From positions 1 through 38,922 of the forward strand of contig CAKTPC010000005.1 in NCBI GenBank assembly GCA_934590505.1: a DNA stretch of 38,922 bases, in the 5' to 3' direction. A program made the position numbers and the translations under genes. The notes beneath the pieces are model-generated. The model saw only the letters and a list, made by a program, of their open reading frames with translations. It searched no databases and had not been told where the DNA came from. How positions within the stretch are numbered: position 1 is the first letter of the stretch; every line of letters starts with the position of its first letter. Source of the DNA: an uncultured Oscillospiraceae bacterium. Its GTDB lineage: Bacteria > Bacillota > Clostridia > Oscillospirales > Oscillospiraceae. This document shows, piece by piece, positions 7,906-16,254 of the stretch.

Positions 7906-7948
7906 GCCTCGCAGAGTTTTTCGCCGCGCACGGCGAAAAATAAATCAA
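7906..7948. repeat. 43-bp structured repeat, copy 1
   Basis: The segment starts GCCTCGCAGAG, then forms a 10-bp stem (7917-7926 with 7931-7940) closed by a CGCA tetraloop, and ends TAAATCAA. A second copy lies at 19598-19640. The two differ at four of 43 positions, and the four differences form two compensatory base-pair swaps. No T-tract follows the stem on either strand, so it is not a standard terminator. Confidence 0.75.
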
Positions 7949-7952
7949 AACA

Positions 7953-7978
7953 AAACGGAGCGGTCACCCGCTCCGTTT
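7953..7978. terminator. Hairpin with A/T flanks
   Basis: An 11-bp perfect stem (7953-7963 with 7968-7978) with loop TCAC carries three A at its base on one side and three T on the other. It is a likely second terminator after the PurN-like gene. Confidence 0.55.
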
Positions 7979-8095
7979 CGTTATATGGTTGAGGACAAAA
8001 TGAAAAAGATGAAAAACTGTTACTTGCAGTTATTAATATACCCGAAAGATGTTTCGTATTAAACCGCAGAATTGTTTCAGAATTGTTAAATGCAA

Positions 8096-8124
8096 AAATA
8101 TTTTCGGGATTCCCGGAAATATTT
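8096..8124 (-). terminator. Terminator of the ATP-grasp gene
   Basis: A 13-bp stem with one G-T pair (8096-8108 with 8112-8124) is followed on the minus strand by ATTTTT. It lies 6 bases past the ATP-grasp stop codon. Confidence 0.7.
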
Positions 8125-8129
8125 CCTGC

Positions 8130-9257
8130 TTACCGGTAGTTGAACGGATAAAGCTTGCGCATATCGCGCATGTATTCAAGTATCGCGTCCGTATCGTCTC
8201 CGAAGAATGCCTTTCCGTGCGCTATCTGCGTAGGCCAGATCGATCCGCTCCTCGTATTCATTTCAATAAGCACCGGTATTCCTGCTTTATCAAGGGAGAA
8301 ATCAAAATTGATTATCCCAAGCTGCGGGATCCTATTGTGGAGCTCTATGGCCTTTTGTCTGACGAGCTTAAATTCAGGTATAACGCCCCCCCGGAAAACG
8401 AATTTTGTATCGGGGTGCTCTGTGTATCTCGATCCATACCCTGAGTAGGCCGTGTCAAGCAAATGCCCGTCAGGCTCGATACCGACCCAGACACCGCCGG
8501 CATGCCCATTGTCAAGGAAGCTGTCCTTCCTGCCGATGCGCATGGAAACCGGTCCTATCTTCAAGCCGCCTGACGGAGACCGATAGCTTATTATCCGGAA
8601 CGTGTTTACCGAACTGGGATTGATCCTGCTGAGACTTTCCGGATTCTCAACGCAGAGCTGTATAATAAAATTCCTCCCGCCGCCGGTGATTATCTCCTCA
8701 GCTGTCCTGCCGCTCCTCTGGTCCGTTCCCTCGTGCATCTCCAGCACAGCGCAGCCGCGCCCGGAGTCACTGTCAACGGTGGGCTTGGAAAACAGCCGCC
8801 CGGCATCAGAGATGATCTCCGCAGCCTGCGCGGAGGATATCTGCTTCATGTCCGCATCCCTGTATACCCCGTTCGCGCAGCTGATTACCGTTTTCGGCAC
8901 GCTGAGTTTTTCGATCCCGGAGATCAGCATGGGCAGCATGTTCTTATCCGCAAGACAATATGTATATTTCGACGGATTGACAAGCCATTCATATTCCGGA
9001 CTATACAAAAGCTCCGGGAAATATTTTTTATCAAACGTCCCGGACACCGCCGTGTACCATTTATGCCACAAAAGCGGTATCTTTTTGCCGTAATGCTTCA
9101 GAAAGTATTTATCCGTCTCGCGGATCTGATCCTGGCTCGGTTTCGCACAATTGTCATCATATTTTATCTGTTTGATTTTGATCTTTTCAAACAGCTGACC
9201 CATTGTGCATTGCTCAAAATGGTCGATCATATTGTTGAATTTTTTCACTGTGCCCAT
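8130..9257 (-). CDS. ATP-grasp protein of the sugar-transfer-associated type
   Basis: This 375-residue protein resembles the ATP-grasp family often found with glycan or hexapeptide-transferase genes (PF14397). Visible features are K-P-T-V-D-S-D-S-G-R-G near residue 160 (nucleotide-binding loop), F-I-I-Q, S-V-N-T-F-R-I near 217, D-N-G-H-A-G-G, and the metal-binding end I-N-F-D-F-S followed by V-L-I-E-M-N-T-R-S-G. Such enzymes ligate an acid to an amine or thiol using ATP, with product unknown here. No polysaccharide genes surround it. GGGGAGGAG precedes the ATG at 9257. It starts 25 bases after the GNAT gene, so it is probably the last gene of the CCA/UDG operon. Its composition looks more AT-rich than its neighbours, a possible sign of later arrival. 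Confidence 0.75.
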   Translation of the reverse strand: MGTVKKFNNMIDHFEQCTMGQLFEKIKIKQIKYDDNCAKPSQDQIRETDKYFLKHYGKKIPLLWHKWYTAVSGTFDKKYFPELLYSPEYEWLVNPSKYTYCLADKNMLPMLISGIEKLSVPKTVISCANGVYRDADMKQISSAQAAEIISDAGRLFSKPTVDSDSGRGCAVLEMHEGTDQRSGRTAEEIITGGGRNFIIQLCVENPESLSRINPSSVNTFRIISYRSPSGGLKIGPVSMRIGRKDSFLDNGHAGGVWVGIEPDGHLLDTAYSGYGSRYTEHPDTKFVFRGGVIPEFKLVRQKAIELHNRIPQLGIINFDFSLDKAGIPVLIEMNTRSGSIWPTQIAHGKAFFGDDTDAILEYMRDMRKLYPFNYR

Positions 9258-9282
9258 AGATAGCTCCTCCCCAATATCTTTC

Positions 9283-10095
9283 TCAGTCGAATGTAATATT
9301 CCACACGCAGTCAGCCGGGATGCTTCCCGGTACTGCGGTAAGATACTGTTCTCCGTCGGGTGCGGGCAGATAGTACACCGCGTGCTCAGTGCTGAGCAGC
9401 GCGCCTATCGATGCGGCGATGGCCGCGGTGTCCGTTACGTTGGGTGTGATAAGCTCTTTTATGATTGCCGCGCCGTCCTCAAGATATGCCGCGCATATCC
9501 CGCCGCCGCAGGCGTACAGGCCGCCGCCGAGTTCCTCGCAGAAGCGGCGCTGGAACTCTAACGTCGTATGTGCAGGACGCAGATGACACCGCCCCTTGAG
9601 CAGTGCTTCGCGGCGCAGGCCGTACTCCGCCGCCGAAAGACTTTGGATGGGAACAACAGCCGCAGCGTCCGTCTCAAAGCGTCGTCGGTGCAGCGCGCAC
9701 TCCGTGCCGAGGATGGTCTTATACCATGCGTACAGAGACTCCTCCGCAGGGAGCGTGCAGATGATCTCCGCGCCCCGGGCGCGTGCAAGCTCCGCGCTGC
9801 GCTCCGTGAGCGTGCGGCCTATGCCGCTGCCGCGAAACTCCGGTGCGACCGCGACGGCGTAGATATATCCGCAGGTCCGAGTCTTTCCGCTGCCGACTAA
9901 CTCCATGCCGGTGACGGCGTAGGCCGCGCCTGCTATAGTTCCGTTTATCTCCGCGACGGCGGCGGTGCCCATATCTGGCAGCAGCCGGAGGAAGGAGTTT
10001 ACGAGCTCCGTGCTGTCTCCGAACACCGTCTGCCACAGCGAGGACATTTCTGAAATATCCTCGCTGCGGTACTCACGGATAATGGCGTTAATCAT
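9283..10095 (-). CDS. GNAT-family N-acetyltransferase
   Basis: A 270-residue protein with a complete GNAT domain in the first ~150 residues, including V-A-V-A-P-E-F-R-G-S-G-I-G-R-T-L, the acetyl-CoA pyrophosphate loop. The second half resembles a degenerate second GNAT fold, as in acetyltransferases of the Eis/GNAT_acetyltran_2 kind, but that is uncertain. The ATG at 10095 overlaps the upstream stop by 8 bases and has a weak ribosome site, so translation is probably coupled. The substrate is unknown. Confidence 0.75.
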   Translation of the reverse strand: MINAIIREYRSEDISEMSSLWQTVFGDSTELVNSFLRLLPDMGTAAVAEINGTIAGAAYAVTGMELVGSGKTRTCGYIYAVAVAPEFRGSGIGRTLTERSAELARARGAEIICTLPAEESLYAWYKTILGTECALHRRRFETDAAAVVPIQSLSAAEYGLRREALLKGRCHLRPAHTTLEFQRRFCEELGGGLYACGGGICAAYLEDGAAIIKELITPNVTDTAAIAASIGALLSTEHAVYYLPAPDGEQYLTAVPGSIPADCVWNITFD

Positions 10096-10990
10096 CGCGC
10101 ATCTTTGCCGTGAACTTTCTGACCATGAACTCCGGCTTATATGAGAGCTTCGAGGTGCGCAGGGATTCAAGCCCCATGTCGTCCTCGCGGTTCATGTACA
10201 AAAGCTCCGGGTGGTTTTGCATGACCATGCGCGTAAGCTCGCGGCAGACCATGGGGTATGCGCCGTTAATGTCGATATCTGCTTTTTCAAAGTGAACGTC
10301 AAAGGTGTCGCGCCCGGCCATCTCGCCCATCGAAAAGCCGATGATCTTCCCGCCGGAGCGCAGCACGCCGCCCTCAAGGCCGAGCTTTTCATACACGGCG
10401 AAGGCGCGCATTATCGCGTCATGCTCATAGTGGATGCTGCCGTCAAGGCGGGCGTAGTTCTCCTCCGTCCACATGTTCAGCATATCAAGGCAGCCGGGGA
10501 TAAGCTCACGCGTCAGGGGAACAAAGTCCCAGTCGTGCTCCGCCTCGAAGCGGTTGCAGTGGTTCTTCTTCCCGTGCAGAGCCTTGCCTGAATAGGTGGA
10601 GAGTTTCTCGGCGGAATAGATATAATCCGCGCAGTCAACGTCCTCGCTGTACTCAAACGCGCCGGGGTACTCCGCCTCGAGCATCTCGCGGTGCGTCTCG
10701 GTTATGCCGCGCAGCGTCATGGGATAGCCCTTGAAGCGGGCGAACTCCCGTATTGCCTCGACCGCCGGGCGCAGCGGCCCTGTGCCTATCGGGAAAACGA
10801 AGGTGGGCTTGCCCTCATAGCGCAGCTTGGTGAGCATCCTGTCTCCGCAGCGGCAGACAAGCTGGCGGTAGTGCTTGTCCCAGATAAAGATGTTGCCGAA
10901 GTTATAGTCCGCGCTCCGGCTGTTTTCGCTCATGACTATCTCGTCCACCCACGCCTTATCCGCGAGGGTGACGGTTTTGAATTCTACCAT
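10088..10990 (-). CDS. DUF2156 protein (lysylphosphatidylglycerol synthase C-terminal-like)
   Basis: The 300-residue protein matches DUF2156 (PF09924), a double-GNAT-like fold related to the catalytic domain of MprF and FemX-type aminoacyl-tRNA-dependent transferases. Diagnostic features are S-A-D-Y-N-F-G-N-I-F-I-W near residue 25, the G-K-K-N-H-C-N-R-F block, F-S-M-G-E, and the C-terminal N-R-E-D-D-M-G-L-E-S-L-R. It has no membrane domain, so it is a soluble stand-alone member. The start at 10990 is 10 bases after the glycosylase stop, without a clear Shine-Dalgarno site. It lies between the UDG and GNAT genes in one operon. Use of aminoacyl-tRNA is an inference from the fold. Confidence 0.82.
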   Translation of the reverse strand: MVEFKTVTLADKAWVDEIVMSENSRSADYNFGNIFIWDKHYRQLVCRCGDRMLTKLRYEGKPTFVFPIGTGPLRPAVEAIREFARFKGYPMTLRGITETHREMLEAEYPGAFEYSEDVDCADYIYSAEKLSTYSGKALHGKKNHCNRFEAEHDWDFVPLTRELIPGCLDMLNMWTEENYARLDGSIHYEHDAIMRAFAVYEKLGLEGGVLRSGGKIIGFSMGEMAGRDTFDVHFEKADIDINGAYPMVCRELTRMVMQNHPELLYMNREDDMGLESLRTSKLSYKPEFMVRKFTAKMRDD

Positions 10991-11000
10991 AGGATATTTT

Positions 11001-11567
11001 TTAATATACGCCGTCACAGACGGCTTTGATTTCCTTTCTGAGAGCGCGCAGATCCATGAACGCATCCGGGCGCTTGCTCTGGTCGCGCAGCAGCGCCGAG
11101 GGATGGAAGGTTGCCATGACGCGGCGCTGGTCGATATCGAACCACTGGCCGTGTTCACGGGTAATGCGGAAGTCCTCTTTTATAATTTTCATTGCGGCGA
11201 TGCGCCCAAGGCAGACGATTATCTTTGGCTGCACGAGCGCGATCTGACGCTCTAACCACTGCCAGCAGGCGTCCTGCTCTATGCCGAGCGGGTCACGGTT
11301 CCCGGGCGGGCGGCATTTCACTATGTTCGCGATATACACCTTGCTCCGGTCAAGGTCGATCATCTGGAGCATATCGTCCAGCAGGTGCCCCGCGGGGCCG
11401 ACAAAGGGTATGCCCTGCTTGTCCTCCTGCTCGCCGGGGCCTTCGCCGATTAACATTACCTGCGCCTGTTCATTGCCGACGCCGAAAACAAGGTTGTGCC
11501 GTGTCTCGCACAGCGAGCAGCCGCGGCAGGCGGCGCAGTCTCTTTTTAGATTTTCCCAGCTGTCCAT
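11001..11567 (-). CDS. Family 4 uracil-DNA glycosylase with [4Fe-4S] cluster
   Basis: The 188-residue enzyme removes uracil from DNA in base-excision repair. Motif 1 is G41-E-G-P-G-E-Q-E-D, followed by G-I-P-F-V-G-P-A-G. Motif 2 is F154-H-P-S-A-L-L-R. Cluster ligands are C14 and C17 (C-R-G-C-S-L), C85 (in N-I-V-K-C-R-P-P-G-N-R-D-P) and C101 (in D-A-C-W-Q-W-L), the usual spacing of family 4. It begins 3 bases after the CCA-transferase stop and is followed closely by DUF2156, so all are cotranscribed. Confidence 0.93.
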   Translation of the reverse strand: MDSWENLKRDCAACRGCSLCETRHNLVFGVGNEQAQVMLIGEGPGEQEDKQGIPFVGPAGHLLDDMLQMIDLDRSKVYIANIVKCRPPGNRDPLGIEQDACWQWLERQIALVQPKIIVCLGRIAAMKIIKEDFRITREHGQWFDIDQRRVMATFHPSALLRDQSKRPDAFMDLRALRKEIKAVCDGVY

Positions 11568-11570
11568 AGG

Positions 11571-12764
11571 CTATTCCTCCGATGTCGACGCCAGACTCAG
11601 CAGCAGCTCGCGCCGGTTGTTGTCTGGGTACTCCATCACGTAGCCGAGCAGAAAGCTCAGCATTTCCCCAAGCTCGCGCCCGCTCAGGCCGAGCGCGGCG
11701 AGATCATCCCCGCTGACAGCAAGCTGCTTCATTGAAAAGCACTCGCCGCTTTTTAGCACCGCTTTGAGCGCACGGTAGCTGCTCCCGCCGCAGAGCGCGT
11801 CATGGCAGCGCGCGGCGCAGCTGACGCTGTCGACCCCGTATTGATGCAGGAGTCTTTTCCACTCAAGCGGACTCCCCGGTGCGGAGACTTCCAATATCCC
11901 GCATGCATCATTGCAGCAGCGGATGCTCCGGCTGTCCAGCCGCAGCGCGGTCAGGAATTGCTCCGTGCTCCTTATCGCTCCCGATAAAATGAGCAGCCGG
12001 CAGAGTGCCGCCCAGCGCTCGAGCGCCTTCTTCGGCAGCGCCGCGATACGGTGCAGCTGTTCTTCCGCTGGGGCATTGCGCCGGTCAAGGTACTTATCGA
12101 GCAGGCCGAGGGCGATGACCGTATTGAGCGTCTCAGGCCGGGTGGTGAGGAGGATCTTCTCCACCTCGGCGCGGACTCTCTCCGCGGCAAGGTCTGCTGC
12201 GAGGGGCGCTTTCTTCCCGATAGCCGCGAGGGTGACCGGTTCTATCTCAAATCCGAGTCTGGAGGAAAAGCGGAAGGCGCGGAGCATGCGCAGCGCGTCC
12301 TCATCAAAGCGCTTTTCGGGCGCGCCGACGCAGCGGATACAGCCGCGGCGGATATCCTCTGCGCCGCCGTAGGGGTCGATGATGAGTCCGTCGGCGGAGA
12401 CGGCCATTGCGTTCATCGTGAAGTCACGCCGCATGAGATCGGTCGTCAGATCGCCGACGAAGGAGACGCTGCTCGGATGGCGGTGGTCGGCATAGTCGCC
12501 CTCGGAGCGGAAGGTCGTGACCTCCGCGCTGCGCGCACCGATAACGACCGTCACGGTGCCATGCTTTATCCCGGTCGGCCTTGAGCCGGGGAAGATATCC
12601 AGCACCTGCTCAGGCAGCGCCGAGGTGCAGATATCCCAATCCTGCGGGCGCACACCGAGGAGGATATCCCTCACACAGCCGCCGACAAGATAGGCGGCAA
12701 AGCCCCTGGACTGGAGCGAAAACAGTATTTTTTTTATATATTTCGGCGGAGTCACGTTTGCCAT
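11571..12764 (-). CDS. cca: CCA tRNA nucleotidyltransferase
   Basis: This 397-residue class II nucleotidyltransferase adds or repairs the 3' CCA end of tRNAs. The catalytic head has L-V-G-G-C-V-R-D (about 26-33), the metal-binding D42-W-D44, and G-I-K-H-G-T-V-T. Next come R-R-D-F-T-M-N-A-M-A and the neck motif E-D-A-L-R-M-L-R-A-F-R-F. The ATG at 12764 follows GGAG by 9 bases and starts M-A-N-V-T-P-P, replacing a longer 415-residue reading. Because all tRNA genes in this window encode CCA, repair is likely a main role here. It opens the operon leading to UDG, DUF2156, GNAT and ATP-grasp. Confidence 0.93.
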   Translation of the reverse strand: MANVTPPKYIKKILFSLQSRGFAAYLVGGCVRDILLGVRPQDWDICTSALPEQVLDIFPGSRPTGIKHGTVTVVIGARSAEVTTFRSEGDYADHRHPSSVSFVGDLTTDLMRRDFTMNAMAVSADGLIIDPYGGAEDIRRGCIRCVGAPEKRFDEDALRMLRAFRFSSRLGFEIEPVTLAAIGKKAPLAADLAAERVRAEVEKILLTTRPETLNTVIALGLLDKYLDRRNAPAEEQLHRIAALPKKALERWAALCRLLILSGAIRSTEQFLTALRLDSRSIRCCNDACGILEVSAPGSPLEWKRLLHQYGVDSVSCAARCHDALCGGSSYRALKAVLKSGECFSMKQLAVSGDDLAALGLSGRELGEMLSFLLGYVMEYPDNNRRELLLSLASTSEE

Positions 12765-12812
12765 TATGCTTTCTCCGGTTCGTTGATAGGAAAATGACGG
12801 GGCAATATATAC

Positions 12813-12841
12813 TTGCAAGAAACCCCCGCGCGTATTATAAT
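12813..12841 (+). promoter_or_regulatory. Promoter of murC
   Basis: TTGCAA, 17 bp, TATAAT on the plus strand, with a 5' leader of about 90 bases to the murC ATG. The leader is AT-rich and holds no obvious element. Confidence 0.65.
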
Positions 12842-12938
12842 CAGTACTGTCAAAATGATTTTATCATTTTTTCTTCGGCTTATCAATACTATTTATTTAA
12901 TTTATCAGAAAACCAATTCGACTAAACTGGAGACCTAT

Positions 12939-14315
<1,377 letters not shown>

Positions 14316-14331
14316 ACAGCCGAATAAACCT

Positions 14332-14361
14332 GAATCCGGACGGGAGGACCCGTCCGGATTC
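14332..14361. terminator. Bidirectional terminator between murC and the radical SAM gene
   Basis: A perfect 13-bp stem (14332-14344 with 14349-14361), loop AGGA, followed by TTTTAT on the plus strand. Confidence 0.85.
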
Positions 14362-14369
14362 TTTTATCT

Positions 14370-15242
14370 TTAAAACAGACTTGTCTGCTCATATTTTTCC
14401 GGGAACGCGTTCAGGTACTCAAAGCAGTCCTCGGGCATGTGCAGTATCCCGTGTGCGGCGCAGGTGTCCCGGAAGAGCGCCATGAGCTTTCTTTCGTTCG
14501 GGCTCGGAAGCGAATATGCGTTTCCGTAGCGCTCGATGTACCGCTGCTTCAGCCCCGGGAAGTGCCTGTCCAGCGCGGCGTAATAATACTCCCTGTCCCC
14601 GTCGCGCAGTGTCAGCCCCATGCCGAAGCAGACAATGCCTTTGACACCCACCCTGACGCATTCGGAGAGCAGCGCTGTGATGTTCTCCTCGGTATCGTTA
14701 ATGAACGGCAGCACCGGCGTGAGCCACACGACCGTCGGGATGCCGCGCCTGTGCAGTTCCTCAAGCACCTCGACGCGCCGCTTTGTTGTGCACACGTTCG
14801 GCTCAACGATGCGGCAAAGCTCCTCGTCGGCGGTCGTCAGCGTCATCTGCACGACGCATTTTGACGCGCGGTTTACTTCATCGAGAAGGTCGATATCCCG
14901 GAGCACCCAGTCGGATTTTGTGAGGAGCGCCGCGCCGAAGCCATAACGCAGGATGATTTCAAGGCAGCGCCGCGTCAGGCGGAGCGTTTCCTCGCAGTGC
15001 ATATACGGGTCGGACATTGAACCGGTCGAGATCATGCACGGCTTACGCTTTGACCGCAGCGCCGCCTCCAAAAGCTCTGGTGCGTTCCGCTTGACCTCGA
15101 CATCCTCAAACGGGTGCGCGAACTGATAGCAGAGACTTCTGCTGTCGCAGTAAATGCAGCCGTGGGTACAGCCGCGGTAGATGTTCATTCCGTATCTCCC
15201 GCCGCTAGCGGTCAGTATTCCCTTGGCGTCAACAAAGTGCAT
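14370..15242 (-). CDS. Radical SAM protein of the SPL (spore photoproduct lyase-like) family
   Basis: This 290-residue protein has the radical SAM cysteine triad C25-T-H-G-C29-I-Y-C32 in Y-R-G-C-T-H-G-C, then the S-A-M-binding S-T-G-S-M-S-D-P-Y stretch, and L-T-K-S-D-W-V-L-R-D. This pattern belongs to the COG1533/SplB-like group widespread in Firmicutes. The true DNA-repair spore photoproduct lyase is longer, so photoproduct repair should not be assumed. AGGAG lies 8 bases upstream of the ATG. It is monocistronic and convergent with murC. Confidence 0.85.
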   Translation of the reverse strand: MHFVDAKGILTASGGRYGMNIYRGCTHGCIYCDSRSLCYQFAHPFEDVEVKRNAPELLEAALRSKRKPCMISTGSMSDPYMHCEETLRLTRRCLEIILRYGFGAALLTKSDWVLRDIDLLDEVNRASKCVVQMTLTTADEELCRIVEPNVCTTKRRVEVLEELHRRGIPTVVWLTPVLPFINDTEENITALLSECVRVGVKGIVCFGMGLTLRDGDREYYYAALDRHFPGLKQRYIERYGNAYSLPSPNERKLMALFRDTCAAHGILHMPEDCFEYLNAFPEKYEQTSLF

Positions 15243-15310
15243 ATGAGCTGCTCCTGATATGTGTTGTGAGGATCATTATAACACACGGCAGGGGCGTTTT
15301 CTATACATGC

Positions 15311-15481
15311 TCATGGCGCATGCACCGCACAGTCCTCAGGCGTACTTATGTATATTTCTTCCGTCTCCTGTTGGGCTTTTACAAGTGTTTCGCGTGCTGC
15401 TTCGTAGTCCCCGGCGTCAATAAAACGGATGGCGTCGGTCGCTGCATTGAAAGCAATATGTTACAGCTTCTCATAATTCAT
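15311..15481 (-). pseudogene. Small helical protein gene interrupted by TAA at codon 7
   Basis: From ATG at 15481 (AAGGGG ribosome site) the frame reads M-N-Y-E-K-L, stop, then 49 codons encoding H-I-A-F-N-A-A-T-D-A-I-R-F and A-A-R-E-T-L-V-K-A-Q-Q-E-T-E-E-I-Y-I before TGA at 15311-15313. The post-stop part closely resembles a common small Clostridia protein family (F-N-A-x-T-D-A, A-R-x-x-L-x-x-A-Q-Q-x-A-E-E) of unknown function. The stop TAA (15461-15463) lies inside the conserved start region. No ATG, GTG or TTG restart is visible before the conserved part. It is either a pseudogene, a sequencing error, or restarted at a rare codon. It lies divergent from the ribbon-helix-helix gene. Confidence 0.6.
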
Positions 15482-15500
15482 TTTGTCCCCTTCTTTTAAT

Positions 15501-15568
15501 GCGTCAAAACTGCGTCATTTTCGCTTTTTAATATAATGCGCCGCTATTATTTTGTCAATACTTCGTCA
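15501..15568. promoter_or_regulatory. Divergent control region with paired direct repeats
   Basis: Two related 17-bp blocks, GCGTCAAAACTGCGTCA (15501-15517) and TTGTCAATACTTCGTCA (15552-15568), each contain two GTCA cores 11 bp apart. They flank a consensus -10 TATAAT at 15532-15537. Tandem half-sites at about one helical turn are typical of ribbon-helix-helix operators, and the downstream gene encodes such a protein, so autoregulation is likely but inferred. Confidence 0.5.
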
Positions 15569-15581
15569 CGGAGGCGGCAAA

Positions 15582-15752
15582 ATGAAAGATTATCTGAGCA
15601 GATACACGCTGCGCGTTGAGCAGGAGCTTCTGGATAAATTGGGATATATCGCGGAATACGAGGGCAGGACAAAGAACCGCGAGCTTGAGCAGATGATAAA
15701 GAAAAGGATAGCCGACTTTGAAAAGGAGCACGGGAAAATCGAGCTGAAATGA
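15582..15752 (+). CDS. Arc-type ribbon-helix-helix DNA-binding protein
   Basis: This 56-residue protein (M-K-D-Y-L-S-R-Y-T-L-R-V) has an N-terminal beta strand, Y-T-L-R-V, followed by E-L-L-D-K-L-G-Y-I-A-E-Y-E-G-R and T-K-N-R-E-L-E-Q-M-I-K-K, then a charged helix ending H-G-K-I-E-L-K. This is the Arc/MetJ-type fold with the usual G-R-T/S-x-N-R-E turn. The start follows GGAGG closely. It has no adjacent toxin gene; the divergent partner is the interrupted small gene. Likely a local repressor. Confidence 0.75.
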   Translation: MKDYLSRYTLRVEQELLDKLGYIAEYEGRTKNRELEQMIKKRIADFEKEHGKIELK

Positions 15753-15765
15753 AGAGCGCGGCTCT

Positions 15766-15881
15766 CCACCTTGCCGCATCAGGTTTTGCCGGGCTGCATT
15801 CGCTTAGCCCCGCAAAACCTGCGGCTGCGGAAAAAGCACCATGCCTTCATCTGCCCCCGGCAGCGGCATGGTGCTTTTCCC
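15766..15881 (-). repeat. tRNA-associated structured repeat, locus A copy
   Basis: Read on the minus strand, these 116 bp align with 24950-25066 at about 87% identity. They contain two hairpins: a 14-bp stem with a nested apical hairpin (aligned positions 4-17 with 37-50) and a 10-bp stem CAGGTTTTGC with GCAAAACCTG (61-70 with 93-102). Differences from the other copy include compensating changes in both stems. No protein is convincing in either direction. Confidence 0.8.
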
Positions 15882-15884
15882 ACC

Positions 15885-16160
15885 TTGCTGCATGTAGGTT
15901 TTGCGTGGCTGATGTATCCGCGCTTCGCGTCCAGCAGGGATTCGCCCGCCTGCGTGTGCGCCCGCAGGCGCCATGCAAGCGAGCAACCGCCGTAGGCGGC
16001 TCTTGGCGAGTCGCAGTGCGGGCCACCTCGGGTTGCATTTTCCACCTTGCCGCATTAGGTTTTGCAGGGCTGCATTCATGCTTCGCGTCCAGCAGGGATT
16101 CGCCCGCCTGCGGGCGGGCCGGGTCGCGGCTCTGACGTGCCACTGGCACGTCATTCACTA
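15885..16160 (-). repeat. Two tandem repeat units, each carrying a tRNA-Lys 3'-end copy
   Basis: This gene-free stretch holds two related units. Each has the block CCACCTTGC-GCAT-AGGTTTTGC (near 15881-15907 and 16040-16064) that also forms one end of the 116-bp repeat, and then TCCAGCAGGGATTCG (15930-15944 and 16088-16102). The latter equals 15 bases of the T-arm and acceptor end of the neighbouring tRNA-Lys, in the same orientation. With the real tRNA end at 16238-16252, the three copies are spaced 150 and 158 bp apart. This suggests stepwise accretion of small units next to the tRNA. Reading frames here are artefacts of the repeats. Confidence 0.7.
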
Positions 16161-16168
16161 CCGCTCCC

Positions 16169-16254
16169 TTCGAATCCCTGCTTCCGTAATATCAAAAATA
16201 TTCCCCCGGCCTTTGGCAGGGGGAATATTTTTGGTGCTCCAGCAGGGATTCGAA
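16169..16254 (-). terminator. tRNA operon terminator nested inside an inverted tRNA-tail repeat
   Basis: The inner 15-bp stem (16193-16207 with 16219-16233) is a strong terminator with T-tract on the minus strand; its arm overlaps the last two bases of the encoded CCA. Outside it, TTCGAATCCCTGCT (16169-16182) is the exact inverse complement of 16241-16254, part of the tRNA-Lys T-arm and acceptor. The tRNA 3' end is thus repeated upside down just beyond the terminator. Confidence 0.8.

Noticed and set aside
15311..15752. Toxin-antitoxin module made of the interrupted small gene and the ribbon-helix-helix gene
   Set aside because: They are divergent, not co-directional, and the interrupted gene resembles a common helical protein and not a known toxin.
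15885..16102. Additional truncated tRNA-Lys genes
   Set aside because: Only the last 15 bases of the tRNA match; no anticodon or D-arm is present, so these are tail copies and not tRNA pseudogenes.
15501..16254. CRISPR array
   Set aside because: Repeat spacing of 150-158 bp, tRNA-derived repeats and no cas genes; the units are not direct repeats of 25-40 bp with short spacers.
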